64,000 nt of DNA from Paraburkholderia sabiae (GTDB lineage: Bacteria; Pseudomonadota; Gammaproteobacteria; Burkholderiales; Burkholderiaceae), in assembly GCF_030412785.1 (NCBI RefSeq), contig NZ_CP125295.1, positions 2,294,001-2,358,000 on the forward strand, read 5' to 3'. Positions 15,431 to 25,421 of the stretch are shown in pieces; the stretch's first letter is position 1, and every line of letters begins with the position of its first letter. The translations under genes and the position numbers were made by a program. Below the pieces are notes generated by a model. It was not told where the DNA came from, did not search any database, and saw only the letters and a program-made list of their open reading frames with translations.

Positions 15431-15517
15431 TCGAAGAAACGCAAAGATATGTCAACTTTACTTCTTCAGGTGCACCTACTTTAATGCTTTAAACCGTCCC
15501 CCGATTACAGGATTTCC

Positions 15518-18500
15518 ATGAGCCACTTTCTGGACAGGTTGCGCTATTTCACAACGGCCCGGCCGCAGTTCTCCGATGGACACGGAGCCGTCACAGACGA
15601 AGATAGAAAGTGGGAAGACGCATACCGGCAACGATGGCAGCACGACAAGATCGTGCGTTCGACACATGGTGTGAATTGCACGGGCTCATGCTCGTGGAAG
15701 ATCTACGTCAAGGGCGGCATCGTCACGTGGGAGACGCAGCAGACCGACTATCCGCGCACGCGTCCCGACATGCCCAATCACGAGCCGCGCGGCTGTTCGC
15801 GCGGCGCATCGTATTCGTGGTACTTGTATAGCGCGAATCGCCTCAAGTACCCGCTCGTGCGCAGCGCGCTCATCAAACTGTGGCGCGACAGGCGTCGCTC
15901 GATGGAACCCGTGCAGGCCTGGCAGTCGATCGTGGAAGACGACGACGCACGCCGCAGCTATCAGAGCCGGCGTGGACTCGGCGGCTTTATCCGCTCGACA
16001 TGGGACGAGGTCAACGAGATCGTCGCCGCTGCGAACGTTCATACCGTCAAGCGTCATGGTCCGGATCGCGTAGTAGGTTTCTCGCCGATTCCCGCGATGT
16101 CGATGGTGTCGTATGCAGCGGGCTCGCGTTATCTGTCGCTGATCGGCGGCGTGTGTCTGAGCTTCTATGACTGGTACTGCGATCTTCCGCCCGCGTCGCC
16201 GCAAACGTGGGGCGAGCAGACCGACGTGCCCGAATCCGCCGACTGGTACAACTCCACGTTCATCATGATGTGGGGCTCCAATGTGCCGCAGACCCGCACG
16301 CCCGACGCGCATTTCATGACCGAGGTGCGCTACAAGGGCACGAAGATCGTCTCGATCTTTCCCGACTATGCGGAAGGCGCGAAGTTCGGCGACATCTGGT
16401 TGCATCCGAAGCAAGGCACCGATGCAGCGCTCGCGCTGGCAATGGGTCATGTGATCCTCAAGGAGTTTCACCTCGCGGGCAAGAGCGATTACTTCATCGA
16501 CTATTGCCGCCGTTTCACCGACATGCCCTGTCTCGTGCGCCTTGTTGCGCGCGGCGACCGCTACGTGCCCGAGCGTCTTGTGCGTGCATCGGATTTCGAC
16601 GACGCGCTCGGCCAGGCCAACAACCCCGACTGGAAGACGGTCGTGATCGACACGGCCAGCAACGCAGCCGCCGTGCCCGTGGGTTCGGCGGGCTTCCGCT
16701 GGGGACAAAAGGAAGGCGAGGACAAGGGCAAATGGAACCTGAAGCAGCAAGCGGCTTCGGGCGATCCCATCGAGCCTCGCCTTTCTCTCGTCGATGCGCA
16801 CGACGACGTCGTCGATGTGCTGTTCCCCTACTTCGGCAACATCCAGCATCCGCATTTCAATCACACGTCGCATGCTTCCGAACTGTCGCGCAAGATCGGC
16901 GTGAGGCGGATCGCGACACGCAACGGCGACATGCTGGTCGCCACCGTCTATGACCTGTACGTCGCGAACTATGGGCTCGATCAGGGCCTTGGCGGCGAGC
17001 ATATCGCCGCGAGCTACGACGACGATCTGCCCTACACGCCTGCATGGCAGGAAGCGATCACGGGCGTCAAGCGCGCCGATGTGATCAACGTCGCGCGGCA
17101 ATTCGCGGAGAACGCGCACAAGACGCAGGGCAAGTCGATGGTGATCATCGGCGCGGGCATCAACCACTGGTTCCATATGGACATGTCGTACCGCGCGATC
17201 ATCAACATGCTGATCATGTGCGGCTGCATCGGCAAGTCGGGCGGCGGATGGTCGCATTACGTGGGACAGGAAAAACTGCGCCCGCAGACAGGCTGGACCG
17301 CGCTTGCGTTCGCACTCGACTGGAACCGGCCGCCGCGCCAGATGAATTCGACATCGTTCTTCTACGCGCATACGGACCAATGGCGTTACGACCCGATGGA
17401 TCCGACCGCCCTGCTGTCTCCGCTCGCAGACAAGGCACAATTCCACGGCGCGCCCATCGACTACAACGTGCGCGCCGAACGCATGGGCTGGCTGCCGTCC
17501 GCGCCACAACTCCACGCCAATCCGCTCGATATCGGCCGCGCGCTGAACGATCCCTCGCAAGCGGGCGCAACGATCGCACGCGATCTGAAAGCAGGCACGC
17601 TGCGCATGGCTTGCGAAGACCCCGACAGCCCGACGAACTTCCCGCGCAATCTGTTCGTGTGGCGCTCCAATCTGCTCGGCTCGTCGGGCAAAGGCCACGA
17701 GTACTTTCTCAGGCATCTGCTCGGCACGACCAACGGCGTGCAAGGCGAAGAAGTGGTCAAGTCGGGGCATCCGCGTCCCGAGGAGATCACGTGGCACGAC
17801 GAAGCGCCGCGCGGCAAGCTGGATCTGCTCGTCACGCTCGATTTCCGGATGTCGACTACCTGCATGTACTCCGATGTCGTGCTGCCCACGGCGACATGGT
17901 ACGAGAAGGACGACATGAACACGTCGGACATGCATCCGTTCATTCATCCGCTGTCGGCAGCCGTCGATCCCGCGTGGCAGTCGAAGAGCGACTGGGAAAT
18001 CTTCAAGGGCATTGCGAAGCGTTTTTCCGAACTGAGCGTCGGACATCTGGGCGTAGAACGCGACGTCGTGCTCGCGCCGATCGCGCACGACAGCCCCGCC
18101 GAACTCGCGCAGCCGTTCGACGTACGCGACTGGAAACAGGGCGAATGCGAGCCTGTTCCGGGCAAGACGATGCCTTCCGTGATCGTCGTCGAACGCGATT
18201 ACCCGGCGACGTATGACCGCTTCACGTCGCTGGGCCCGTTGATGGACAAGCTCGGCAACGGCGGCAAAGGCATTGCGTGGGATACGAAAGAAGAAGTCGC
18301 GCTGCTCGGCGATCTCAACTATCGCGTGGCGAATGGCCACGATCATTCGAAGCCCAATGGCACGGAAGGCCGCCCGCGCATCGACACCGCGCTCGATGCC
18401 GCCGAAGTGATCCTGTCGCTCGCGCCGGAAACCAACGGTGCAGTCGCGGTGAAAGCATGGCAAGCGGTGTCGTCGCTGACGGGCATCGAACACGCGCATC

Positions 18501-19315
18501 TCGCCGACGCACGCGCCGATGAAAAGATCCGCTTTCGCGATATCCAGGCACAGCCGCGCAAGATCATTTCATCGCCGACGTGGAGCGGCATCGAGTCCGA
18601 ACACGTGTCGTACAACGCGGGCTACACCAACGTGCACGAACTGATTCCCTGGCGCACGCTCAGCGGTCGACAGCAGCTCTATCAGGACCACGTGTGGATG
18701 CGCGCGTTCGGCGAATCGCTGTGCGTGTACAAGCCGCCCATCGAAACGGGCAACTACGAGAAGATGCTCGGCGCGCGCTCGAACGGCAACCCCGAGATCG
18801 TGCTGAACTTCATCACGCCGCATCAGAAATGGGGCATTCACAGCACGTACACCGACAATCTGCTGATGCTCACGCTGTCGCGCGGCGGGCCGATCGTGTG
18901 GCTGTCGGAACACGACGCGCAGAGCATCGGCGTGACGGACAACGACTGGATCGAGTGTTACAACGCGAACGGCGCGCTGTGCGCACGCGCCGTCGTCAGT
19001 CAGCGCATTCCGCACGGCATGGTGATGATGTATCACGCGCAGGAAAAGATCGTGAACACGCCGGGCTCTGAAATCACGGGCACGCGCGGCGGCATTCACA
19101 ACTCAGTCACGCGCGTCGCGCTGAAACCGACGCACATGATCGGCGGCTATGCGCAACTCTCGTATGGCTTCAACTACTACGGCACGGTCGGCTCGAATCG
19201 CGACGAATTCCTGATCGTGCGCAAGATGAAGCATGTCGACTGGCTCGACGACGCCCCCGCCGATCCCGTCAATCCCGCCACCGAACACAAGCAGCGTCAA
19301 GGAGAAACCTCATGA
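15518..19315 (+). CDS. narG: Respiratory nitrate reductase, catalytic alpha subunit
   Basis: 1265 residues, the family's normal length. It reduces nitrate to nitrite at the inner face of the cytoplasmic membrane. The N-terminal [4Fe-4S] (FS0) ligands H50, C54, C58 and C93 are present (HGVNCTGSCSWK, EPRGCSRGAS). D222 in WYCDLPPASPQTW is at the position known to ligate molybdenum in E. coli NarG. Molybdo-bis-PGD binding blocks run through the middle, and the C-terminal part is normal (ITGTRGGIHNSVT). It overlaps narH by 4 bases (ATGA). The upstream FNR-type box suggests oxygen control. The cofactor links it to the Mop protein gene at 6520, but co-function is inference. Confidence 0.97.
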   Translation: MSHFLDRLRYFTTARPQFSDGHGAVTDEDRKWEDAYRQRWQHDKIVRSTHGVNCTGSCSWKIYVKGGIVTWETQQTDYPRTRPDMPNHEPRGCSRGASYSWYLYSANRLKYPLVRSALIKLWRDRRRSMEPVQAWQSIVEDDDARRSYQSRRGLGGFIRSTWDEVNEIVAAANVHTVKRHGPDRVVGFSPIPAMSMVSYAAGSRYLSLIGGVCLSFYDWYCDLPPASPQTWGEQTDVPESADWYNSTFIMMWGSNVPQTRTPDAHFMTEVRYKGTKIVSIFPDYAEGAKFGDIWLHPKQGTDAALALAMGHVILKEFHLAGKSDYFIDYCRRFTDMPCLVRLVARGDRYVPERLVRASDFDDALGQANNPDWKTVVIDTASNAAAVPVGSAGFRWGQKEGEDKGKWNLKQQAASGDPIEPRLSLVDAHDDVVDVLFPYFGNIQHPHFNHTSHASELSRKIGVRRIATRNGDMLVATVYDLYVANYGLDQGLGGEHIAASYDDDLPYTPAWQEAITGVKRADVINVARQFAENAHKTQGKSMVIIGAGINHWFHMDMSYRAIINMLIMCGCIGKSGGGWSHYVGQEKLRPQTGWTALAFALDWNRPPRQMNSTSFFYAHTDQWRYDPMDPTALLSPLADKAQFHGAPIDYNVRAERMGWLPSAPQLHANPLDIGRALNDPSQAGATIARDLKAGTLRMACEDPDSPTNFPRNLFVWRSNLLGSSGKGHEYFLRHLLGTTNGVQGEEVVKSGHPRPEEITWHDEAPRGKLDLLVTLDFRMSTTCMYSDVVLPTATWYEKDDMNTSDMHPFIHPLSAAVDPAWQSKSDWEIFKGIAKRFSELSVGHLGVERDVVLAPIAHDSPAELAQPFDVRDWKQGECEPVPGKTMPSVIVVERDYPATYDRFTSLGPLMDKLGNGGKGIAWDTKEEVALLGDLNYRVANGHDHSKPNGTEGRPRIDTALDAAEVILSLAPETNGAVAVKAWQAVSSLTGIEHAHLADARADEKIRFRDIQAQPRKIISSPTWSGIESEHVSYNAGYTNVHELIPWRTLSGRQQLYQDHVWMRAFGESLCVYKPPIETGNYEKMLGARSNGNPEIVLNFITPHQKWGIHSTYTDNLLMLTLSRGGPIVWLSEHDAQSIGVTDNDWIECYNANGALCARAVVSQRIPHGMVMMYHAQEKIVNTPGSEITGTRGGIHNSVTRVALKPTHMIGGYAQLSYGFNYYGTVGSNRDEFLIVRKMKHVDWLDDAPADPVNPATEHKQRQGETS

Positions 19316-20838
19316 AGGTTCGCGCGCAGATTGCGATGGTGCTTAACCTCGACAAATGCATCGGCTGTCATACGTGCTCGGTGACGTGCAAGAACGTGTG
19401 GACGAGCCGCGAAGGCATGGAGTACGCGTGGTTCAACAACGTCGAGACGAAGCCGGGTATCGGCTATCCGAAGGACTGGGAGAATCAGGACCGCTGGCAT
19501 GGCGGATGGAAACGCAAGGCCGACGGCAAGATCGAACCGCGTCTCGGCAGCAAGTGGCGATTGCTCGCGCAGATCTTCGCGAATCCGCATCTGCCCGAGA
19601 TCGACGACTACTACGAGCCCTTCACGTTCGACTACGCGCATCTGCAGGATGCGGGTGACACGAAGGCAATGCCGGTTGCACGGCCACGCTCGCTGATCAG
19701 CGGCGAACGGCTCGAAAAGATCGAGTGGGGTCCGAACTGGGAAGAGATACTCGGCGGCGAATTCGAAAAGCGCTCGAAGGACTACAACTTCGAGAACGTG
19801 CAGAAGGACATCTATGGGCAGTTCGAGAACACCTTCATGATGTATCTGCCGCGGCTGTGCGAACACTGCCTGAACCCCGCGTGCGTCGCGTCGTGTCCGT
19901 CAGGCTCGATCTACAAGCGCGAGGAAGACGGCATCGTGCTGATCGATCAGGACAAGTGCCGTGGCTGGCGCATGTGCGTGTCGGGTTGCCCGTACAAGAA
20001 GATCTATTTCAACTGGCACAGCGGCAAGGCGGAGAAATGCATCTTCTGCTATCCGCGTATCGAGGCGGGGCAACCTACTGTCTGTTCGGAAACCTGCGTG
20101 GGTCGCATCCGTTATCTCGGCGTGATGCTGTACGACGCGGACCGCATCAGCGAAGCAGCGAGCGTCGAGAACGAAGCCGATCTGTACGAAGCGCAACTCT
20201 CTGTGTTTCTCGATCCGAACGATCCGGAAGTGATCGCGCAAGCCGAACGCGATGGCGTGCCGGCTGCATGGCTCGAAGGCGCGCGGCGTTCGCCCGTCTA
20301 CAAGATGGCGATCGACTGGAAGATCGCGTTTCCGCTGCATCCGGAATACCGCACGCTGCCGATGGTCTGGTACGTGCCGCCCCTTTCGCCGATCAACGCG
20401 GCCGCCAACAGCGGCGAACTCGGCATGAACGGCTATTTGCCCGACATCGACTCGCTGCGCATTCCGCTGCGCTATCTCGCGAACCTGCTGACGGCGGGCA
20501 AGGAAGCGCCCGTCAAGCTCGCGCTCGAACGGCTGCTCGCGATGCGCGCATTCATGCGTGCGCGTCACGTCGATCAGGTGGAAGCGCCCGGCGTGCTCAA
20601 GCAGGCGGGGCTGAGCGTCGCGCAAGTCGAGGACATGTATCGCTATCTGGCTATCGCGAACTTCGAAGATCGCTTCGTGATTCCGACCTCGCATCGCGAG
20701 TATGCGGAAGACGCCTTCGATCTGCGCTCGTCGTGTGGCTTCTCGTTCGGCAACGGCTGCTCGGATGGCCGCTCCGAAGCGAGCCTCTTCACGACGAAAA
20801 AGAGCAACCGCAAGATCCCGATTCGCCAGGAGTTCTGA
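19312..20838 (+). CDS. narH: Respiratory nitrate reductase, iron-sulfur beta subunit
   Basis: 508 residues. It passes electrons from NarI to NarG through four clusters. Four cysteine groups are visible: C16, C19, C22 and C26 (KCIGCHTCSVTCK), CEHCLNPACVASCP, CRGWRMCVSGC and CIFCYP/CSETC. In the third group W219 replaces a cysteine, the known mark of the [3Fe-4S] cluster in NarH. Start overlaps the narG stop; the stop is one base from narJ. Confidence 0.97.
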   Translation: MKVRAQIAMVLNLDKCIGCHTCSVTCKNVWTSREGMEYAWFNNVETKPGIGYPKDWENQDRWHGGWKRKADGKIEPRLGSKWRLLAQIFANPHLPEIDDYYEPFTFDYAHLQDAGDTKAMPVARPRSLISGERLEKIEWGPNWEEILGGEFEKRSKDYNFENVQKDIYGQFENTFMMYLPRLCEHCLNPACVASCPSGSIYKREEDGIVLIDQDKCRGWRMCVSGCPYKKIYFNWHSGKAEKCIFCYPRIEAGQPTVCSETCVGRIRYLGVMLYDADRISEAASVENEADLYEAQLSVFLDPNDPEVIAQAERDGVPAAWLEGARRSPVYKMAIDWKIAFPLHPEYRTLPMVWYVPPLSPINAAANSGELGMNGYLPDIDSLRIPLRYLANLLTAGKEAPVKLALERLLAMRAFMRARHVDQVEAPGVLKQAGLSVAQVEDMYRYLAIANFEDRFVIPTSHREYAEDAFDLRSSCGFSFGNGCSDGRSEASLFTTKKSNRKIPIRQEF

Positions 20839-20839
20839 C

Positions 20840-21568
20840 ATGGGTTCACGTGATGCAATTTCGCCCGGCGCGGCCTATGCGGTGCTGGGCGCACTGCTGA
20901 GCTATCCGGACGCGCCGCTGCTCGATGCGCTTCCCGAAGCACGCGAACTGCTGCGTGCCGAACGCGGCCTGAGCCGCGACGCGCGTGCAGGCCTCGATCA
21001 GTTCATCGACTATTGCGCACAGCGCGATCTCTTCACGCTGCAGGAGAACTACGTCGCGCTGTTCGATCGCGGCCGCTCGACATCGCTCTATCTGTTCGAG
21101 CACGTTCATGGCGAATCGCGCGATCGCGGGCAAGCGATGGTCGATCTGCTGCGCATGTACGAGACACATGGACTGCATCTCGCAGCGGGCGAACTGCCTG
21201 ACTATCTGCCCGTGTTCCTCGAATATCTGTCGCGTCTTCCCGCTGCGGAAGCGCGTTCGCTCCTCGCGGAAACGGGTGAGATCCTGCAATCGATCACCGC
21301 GCAGCTTGCCAAGCGCGGCAGCCCGTACAGCTTCGTGGTGGGCGCGCTGCTGTCGCTCGCGGGCGTCGGCAAGGGCGAGAAGCCCGACGCACTACACGAC
21401 GACGATGCGCAACAGGCGCCGACGTCCGCCGACTATCGCGCGCTCGACGCCGCCTGGGCCGACGAGCCCGTGCGCTTCGTCGGCGCGGAAATCCCTGCGC
21501 AAGCGCCCATTCACTTCTACGACAGCCGCACATCACGCAATCCGGGCAAACGGGAGAACAGGTCATGA
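20840..21568 (+). CDS. narJ: Nitrate reductase assembly chaperone delta subunit
   Basis: 242 residues from the ATG at 20840, whose AGGAG lies inside the end of narH. The protein is all helical, as in the NarJ/TorD chaperone family, with YAVLGALLSYPDAPLLDALP at the N-terminus and the conserved FEHVHGESRDRGQAMVDLLR block in the middle. It is needed to insert the molybdenum cofactor into NarG and is not part of the final enzyme. It overlaps narI by ATGA. Confidence 0.95.
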   Translation: MGSRDAISPGAAYAVLGALLSYPDAPLLDALPEARELLRAERGLSRDARAGLDQFIDYCAQRDLFTLQENYVALFDRGRSTSLYLFEHVHGESRDRGQAMVDLLRMYETHGLHLAAGELPDYLPVFLEYLSRLPAAEARSLLAETGEILQSITAQLAKRGSPYSFVVGALLSLAGVGKGEKPDALHDDDAQQAPTSADYRALDAAWADEPVRFVGAEIPAQAPIHFYDSRTSRNPGKRENRS

Positions 21569-22248
21569 GCGACTATTTTCATCAGTTCGTGTTCGGCATC
21601 TATCCGTACATCTGTTTTGCCGTGCTGCTGCTCGGCAGCCTCGTGCGTTTCGATCGCGAGCAATACACGTGGAAGAGCGATTCGTCGCAAATGCTGCGGC
21701 ATGGCTCGCTGCGACTCGGCAGCAATCTGTTTCACTTCGGCATTCTCGTCGTGGTGGGCGGGCATTTCGTCGGCTTCCTGGCGCCGCATTGGCTCGTCTC
21801 GCCGTTCCTGTCGGCGTCGATGCACCAGTTGCTCGCGATGGTCGCGGGCGGCGCAGCGGGCGTCGTCGCGATCATCGGCCTGAGCATCCTGATACATCGG
21901 CGGCTTTCCGATGTGCGCATCCGTCGCAACAGCCGCATCTCCGACATCGTGATCGTGCTGATTTTGTGGGTGCAGCTTGCGCTCGGTCTCGGCACTGTCC
22001 TGCTGTCGATGCGTCATATGGACGGCGCGATGTTCGAGCAGCTTACCGACTACGTGAAAGGCGTCGTGACGTTCCAGCCGAACATCGCGAGCCTGCTGGT
22101 GGGCGTGCCGCTCACGTATCAGGTGCATATCGCGCTCGGCTTCACGATCTTCCTGATCACGCCATTTACGCGGATGGTGCACATCTGGAGCGGCTTCGCA
22201 TCGATTGCGTATCTGATCCGTCCGTATCAGCTCGTGCGCAAGCGCTGA
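21565..22248 (+). CDS. narI: Respiratory nitrate reductase, cytochrome b gamma subunit
   Basis: 227 residues with five membrane helices (first: FGIYPYICFAVLLLGSLVRF). It binds two b-type hemes and takes electrons from quinol. Candidate heme histidines are in the second helix (LFHFGILVVVGGHFVGF) and in the last (YQVHIALGFTIFLITPFTRM). It anchors NarGH to the membrane. Confidence 0.96.
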   Translation: MSDYFHQFVFGIYPYICFAVLLLGSLVRFDREQYTWKSDSSQMLRHGSLRLGSNLFHFGILVVVGGHFVGFLAPHWLVSPFLSASMHQLLAMVAGGAAGVVAIIGLSILIHRRLSDVRIRRNSRISDIVIVLILWVQLALGLGTVLLSMRHMDGAMFEQLTDYVKGVVTFQPNIASLLVGVPLTYQVHIALGFTIFLITPFTRMVHIWSGFASIAYLIRPYQLVRKR

Positions 22249-22258
22249 GGAGATGACG

Positions 22259-23032
22259 ATGAGCACGATCGAACAGTCTGCACTGCGCGTGAACGGCATC
22301 GACATCGATGCAGCTTCCATCGACGCCGAACTCGAACATCAAACGGATGCACCGGATCCACTCGAAGCCGCGCGCCGTGCTTTGGTGATCCGTGAATTGC
22401 TGCGGCAGCGTGCCGTTGAATTGAAGCTGATTCCGGAAGGCGATTCGCTGGATGATGCATCGCTGGATCAATTGCTCGAAAAAGAACTGAGCGTGCCGAC
22501 AGCGACGCGCGCGGACTGCGAGCGTTATTACGCAAGTCACCCGGCGAGCTTCCGTCGCAACGACATCGTTTTCGCTAGCCATATTCTGTTCGCCATCACA
22601 GAGCATGCGCCTCTCGCGCTGATCCGGCAGAAGGCCGAAGCAACGTTGCACGCCATTCTCACTTCACCCGAATCCTTCGAAAACACCGCGCACGAAGTAT
22701 CGAACTGCCCTTCTGCTGGCGTCGGCGGCAGTCTTGGCCAGTTGTTGCGCGGCGACAGCGTGCCTGAATTCGAGCGCGCCGTGTTCGATACGCAGGACAC
22801 GGGCGTGCTGCCAAGGCTCGTGAATACGCGGTTCGGCTTTCATATCGTTCGTATCGAGCGACGAGTCGACGGCGAGCGCCTCGCGTTCGAAAGCGTCGAA
22901 GCCGATATCGCCCGTTTTCTCGGCGAACGCGTGCGCCACAAGGCGATTCAGCAATACGTGACGGTGCTCGCATCGCGCGCGCAGATCGAAGGCCCGCAAC
23001 TCGGCGAGGCCAATGGGCCGCTGCTTCAATAA
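22259..23032 (+). CDS. Parvulin-type peptidyl-prolyl isomerase of the nar operon
   Basis: 257 residues from the ATG at 22259, which has GAGGAG six bases upstream; the ATG at 22253 overlaps that site and is less likely. The N-terminal half is a helical NifM/SurA-like domain. The parvulin domain runs from about residue 100 (ASHILFAI) through NCPSAGVGGSLGQL to TRFGFHIVRI. No signal peptide is seen, so it acts in the cytoplasm. Parvulin genes following narI are known in pseudomonads and Burkholderia; a role in nitrate reductase maturation is assumed. Confidence 0.85.
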   Translation: MSTIEQSALRVNGIDIDAASIDAELEHQTDAPDPLEAARRALVIRELLRQRAVELKLIPEGDSLDDASLDQLLEKELSVPTATRADCERYYASHPASFRRNDIVFASHILFAITEHAPLALIRQKAEATLHAILTSPESFENTAHEVSNCPSAGVGGSLGQLLRGDSVPEFERAVFDTQDTGVLPRLVNTRFGFHIVRIERRVDGERLAFESVEADIARFLGERVRHKAIQQYVTVLASRAQIEGPQLGEANGPLLQ

Positions 23033-23046
23033 GAGAGGTAACACCT

Positions 23047-24309
23047 ATGAGCACACACAGCGGTGCGAACAAAATCGGCGGCACTCCCGCCGTCAGCTTG
23101 CAGGCGTGGTCCGTATTGCTGTCGAGCACGCTGGCGTTTCTGGTCTGCTTCGTCGTCTGGATGATGTTCGGCGTGCTCGGCGTGCAGTTGCGAGAAGACC
23201 TGCATCTCAACAGCACGCAATTCGGCCTGCTGACGTCGACGCCCGTGCTGACGGGTGCCCTGATGCGTCTGCCGCTCGGCGCATGGACCGACCGCTTCGG
23301 CGGACGCATCGTGATGACAGTGCTGCTGGTCGTCTGCGCGATCCCTGTGTATATCGTCAGCTATGCGACGGCCTTCTGGCAGTTTCTGCTGATCGGGCTC
23401 TTTCTGGGTTGTGTTGGCGCTTCGTTCGCAGTCGGCACGCCTTACGTGGCGCGTTTCTTTCCGCCCGAACGGCGCGGCTTCGCGATGGGTTTCTTCGGCG
23501 CGGGCACGGCGGGCGCGGCCGTGAATCTGTTCGTCACACCGTCCTTGCAGGCCGCGTATGGATGGCGCTTCGTGCCGCGCGTCTATGCCGTCGCATTGCT
23601 CGTCACCGCGCTGATCTTCTGGTTCGCGTCGGCACGCGATCCGGGCGCAGGCAAGACACAAGGCTCGTTGCTCGATTCGTTCAAGGTGCTGCGCAATCCG
23701 AATGTGTGGCGTCTGTGCCAGTACTACTCGATCACGTTCGGCGGCTTTACGGCACTGTCGTTGTGGATACCGCAGTATCTGAAGGCCGAATACGGCATGT
23801 CGCTCGTGATGGCGTCCGCGTTCGCCGCGGGTTTCTCGTTGCCGGGCTCGGTGCTGCGCGCGGTGGGCGGCGGACTCGCCGATCGCTTCGGCGCACATAG
23901 CGTCACATGGTGGGGATTGTGGGTCGCGTGGATCTGCCTGTTCCTGCTGTCATATCCGTCGACGGATCTGGTGATTCACACGATAGACGGCACGCGTACG
24001 TTGCACATCGAAATCACGCTTATCGTGTTCGTGCTGCTGACGTTCCTGCTCGGCGCGGTGTTCGCGTTCGGCATGGCGTCGACATTCAAATACGTCGCCG
24101 ACGATTTCCCCAACAACATGGGCGTCGTAACGGGCATCGTCGGCCTGGCAGGCGGATTAGGCGGTTTTCTGCTGCCGATCCTGTTCGGCGTCCTGCTCGA
24201 CTTCTTCAAGATCCGCTCGACGTGCTTCATGTTTCTCTACGGGATCGTGTGGGTCTCGCTGATCCTGATCTATCTGTCGGAAGTGAAACGCACGCCTGTG
24301 ACAGGGTAG
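23047..24309 (+). CDS. narK: Nitrate/nitrite transporter, MFS NarK family
   Basis: 420 residues with about 12 membrane helices. The nitrate-binding arginines are expected in the ALMRLPLGAWTDRFGGR segment (helix 2) and GSVLRAVGGGLADRFGA (helix 8), and the glycine-rich nitrate signatures are GFFGAGTAGAAVNLF and GIVGLAGGLGGFLLP. It is the last gene of the nar operon, 14 bases after the parvulin gene. NarK1-type (proton symport) versus NarK2-type (nitrite exchange) cannot be decided. Confidence 0.92.
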   Translation: MSTHSGANKIGGTPAVSLQAWSVLLSSTLAFLVCFVVWMMFGVLGVQLREDLHLNSTQFGLLTSTPVLTGALMRLPLGAWTDRFGGRIVMTVLLVVCAIPVYIVSYATAFWQFLLIGLFLGCVGASFAVGTPYVARFFPPERRGFAMGFFGAGTAGAAVNLFVTPSLQAAYGWRFVPRVYAVALLVTALIFWFASARDPGAGKTQGSLLDSFKVLRNPNVWRLCQYYSITFGGFTALSLWIPQYLKAEYGMSLVMASAFAAGFSLPGSVLRAVGGGLADRFGAHSVTWWGLWVAWICLFLLSYPSTDLVIHTIDGTRTLHIEITLIVFVLLTFLLGAVFAFGMASTFKYVADDFPNNMGVVTGIVGLAGGLGGFLLPILFGVLLDFFKIRSTCFMFLYGIVWVSLILIYLSEVKRTPVTG

Positions 24310-24339
24310 TTTGCAAATGCCGCCGCACGACGGTGCACG

Positions 24340-25263
24340 TCAAGCATCGTCCGCATGCGGCGGCAGATACTCCATGTTCGCTTCTTCATAAAGCTGATAG
24401 ATCAGTTCGAGCATTTTCGTGAGATCTTCCGATTCGTCGAGCATGCGCATGCTCATGATGATGGGCGACACCAGGTTCGAATCGTCGAGTTCCTTGTAGC
24501 TGACATCGTCGCGCTTGAGTCCATACACACTGCTCGGCACGACGGAAATGCCCTCGCCCGCCGCCACCAGTCCCAGCGCAATCTGCAATTCACGCGTCTC
24601 GTAGATATGCGACGGTTCGAGCCCGCGATCGCGGAACGCGGCCAGCACCTGATCCGCGTAACTCGGACGCGGCGCCTTCGGAAAGATGATCAGCGTTTCG
24701 TTGATCAGATCGTGCAGCGACAACACCGGCTTCAGATCCGCTAACGGATGCCCCAACGGCAGCGCGACGATCATCCGCTCCTCGCGCAGCACGATACGTC
24801 TGATGCTCGGGTCTTCGTGACGGATGCGCCCGAAGCCCACGTCGATCGTGCCTTCTTTTAGCGCCTTGATCTGGTCCATCGTCGACATTTCGAGCAACGT
24901 CAGTTCGACGGCGTGATGTTCGGTGCGAAAGCGCCGGATGATTTTCGGCAGCATGCCATACAGCGTCGAACCGACGAATCCCACCGAAAGACTGCGCTCG
25001 ATCTTGCCGACGCGTCGCGTCATCGACTCCAGTTCGGCCGTTTGCGCGAGCAATTGCACTGCGTGCGAATAAAAGAAGCGCCCCGTGTCCGTCAATTCGA
25101 CAGGCCGCGAATTGCGCACGAACAGTTGCACGCCGAGCAGTTCTTCGAGTTGTTGCATCTGGCGACTAAGCGGCGGCTGCGCGATATGCAGCCTTTGCGC
25201 GGCGCGCGTGAAGTTGCGCTCTTCGGCGACGGCGACGAAATAGCGGAGATGGCGCAGCTCCAT
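24340..25263 (-). CDS. benM: LysR-type regulator of the benzoate operon (BenM/CatM type)
   Basis: 307 residues from the ATG at 25263. The N-terminal winged HTH (LRHLRYFVAVAEERNFTRAA, then RLHIAQPPLSRQMQQLEELL) and the effector domain (GKIERSLSVGFVGSTLYGML, ALGLVAAGEGISVVPSSVYG) match the BenM/CatM/CatR group, which answers to benzoate and/or cis,cis-muconate. It is divergent from benA with 158 bases between, where two BenM-style ATAC-N7 sites lie. No cat genes are in the window. The frame open to 25338 has no better start. Confidence 0.85.
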   Translation of the reverse strand: MELRHLRYFVAVAEERNFTRAAQRLHIAQPPLSRQMQQLEELLGVQLFVRNSRPVELTDTGRFFYSHAVQLLAQTAELESMTRRVGKIERSLSVGFVGSTLYGMLPKIIRRFRTEHHAVELTLLEMSTMDQIKALKEGTIDVGFGRIRHEDPSIRRIVLREERMIVALPLGHPLADLKPVLSLHDLINETLIIFPKAPRPSYADQVLAAFRDRGLEPSHIYETRELQIALGLVAAGEGISVVPSSVYGLKRDDVSYKELDDSNLVSPIIMSMRMLDESEDLTKMLELIYQLYEEANMEYLPPHADDA

Positions 25264-25267
25264 GACG

Positions 25268-25304
25268 ATACCCCTTGGATATTGAACTGATACTAAATCA
25301 GTGT
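25268..25304. promoter_or_regulatory. Candidate BenM-type operators in the benM-benA spacer
   Basis: ATAC-N7-ATAT at 25268-25282 and ATAC-N7-GTGT at 25290-25304 each differ from the BenM/CatM consensus ATAC-N7-GTAT by one base. Their starts are 22 bases apart, about two helical turns, as expected for a tetramer binding side by side. Confidence 0.5.
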
Positions 25305-25421
25305 TGGACGCACCGTATGTGCGCCAACTACTCTTCACTCACACGCAGCGCCCTCAAAAATTATACCTTTCGGGTAGCAACCAGACGACGGGCGAGCGAA
25401 GACATCGAAAGGAGACATCCG

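Larger units (their letters stand above)
15113..15517 (+). promoter_or_regulatory. Control region of the nitrate reductase operon
   Basis: The 405-base spacer has no convincing gene. It contains an FNR/Anr-type box at 15417-15430 and a separate perfect palindrome at 15308-15326, listed separately. The stretch is AT-rich compared with the flanking genes. I do not see narXL or another nitrate sensor nearby. Confidence 0.6.

Noticed and set aside
15686..18499. A 937-codon leftward frame
   Set aside because: Shadow of narG on the opposite strand, with His/Arg-rich composition typical of antisense frames in GC-rich genes.
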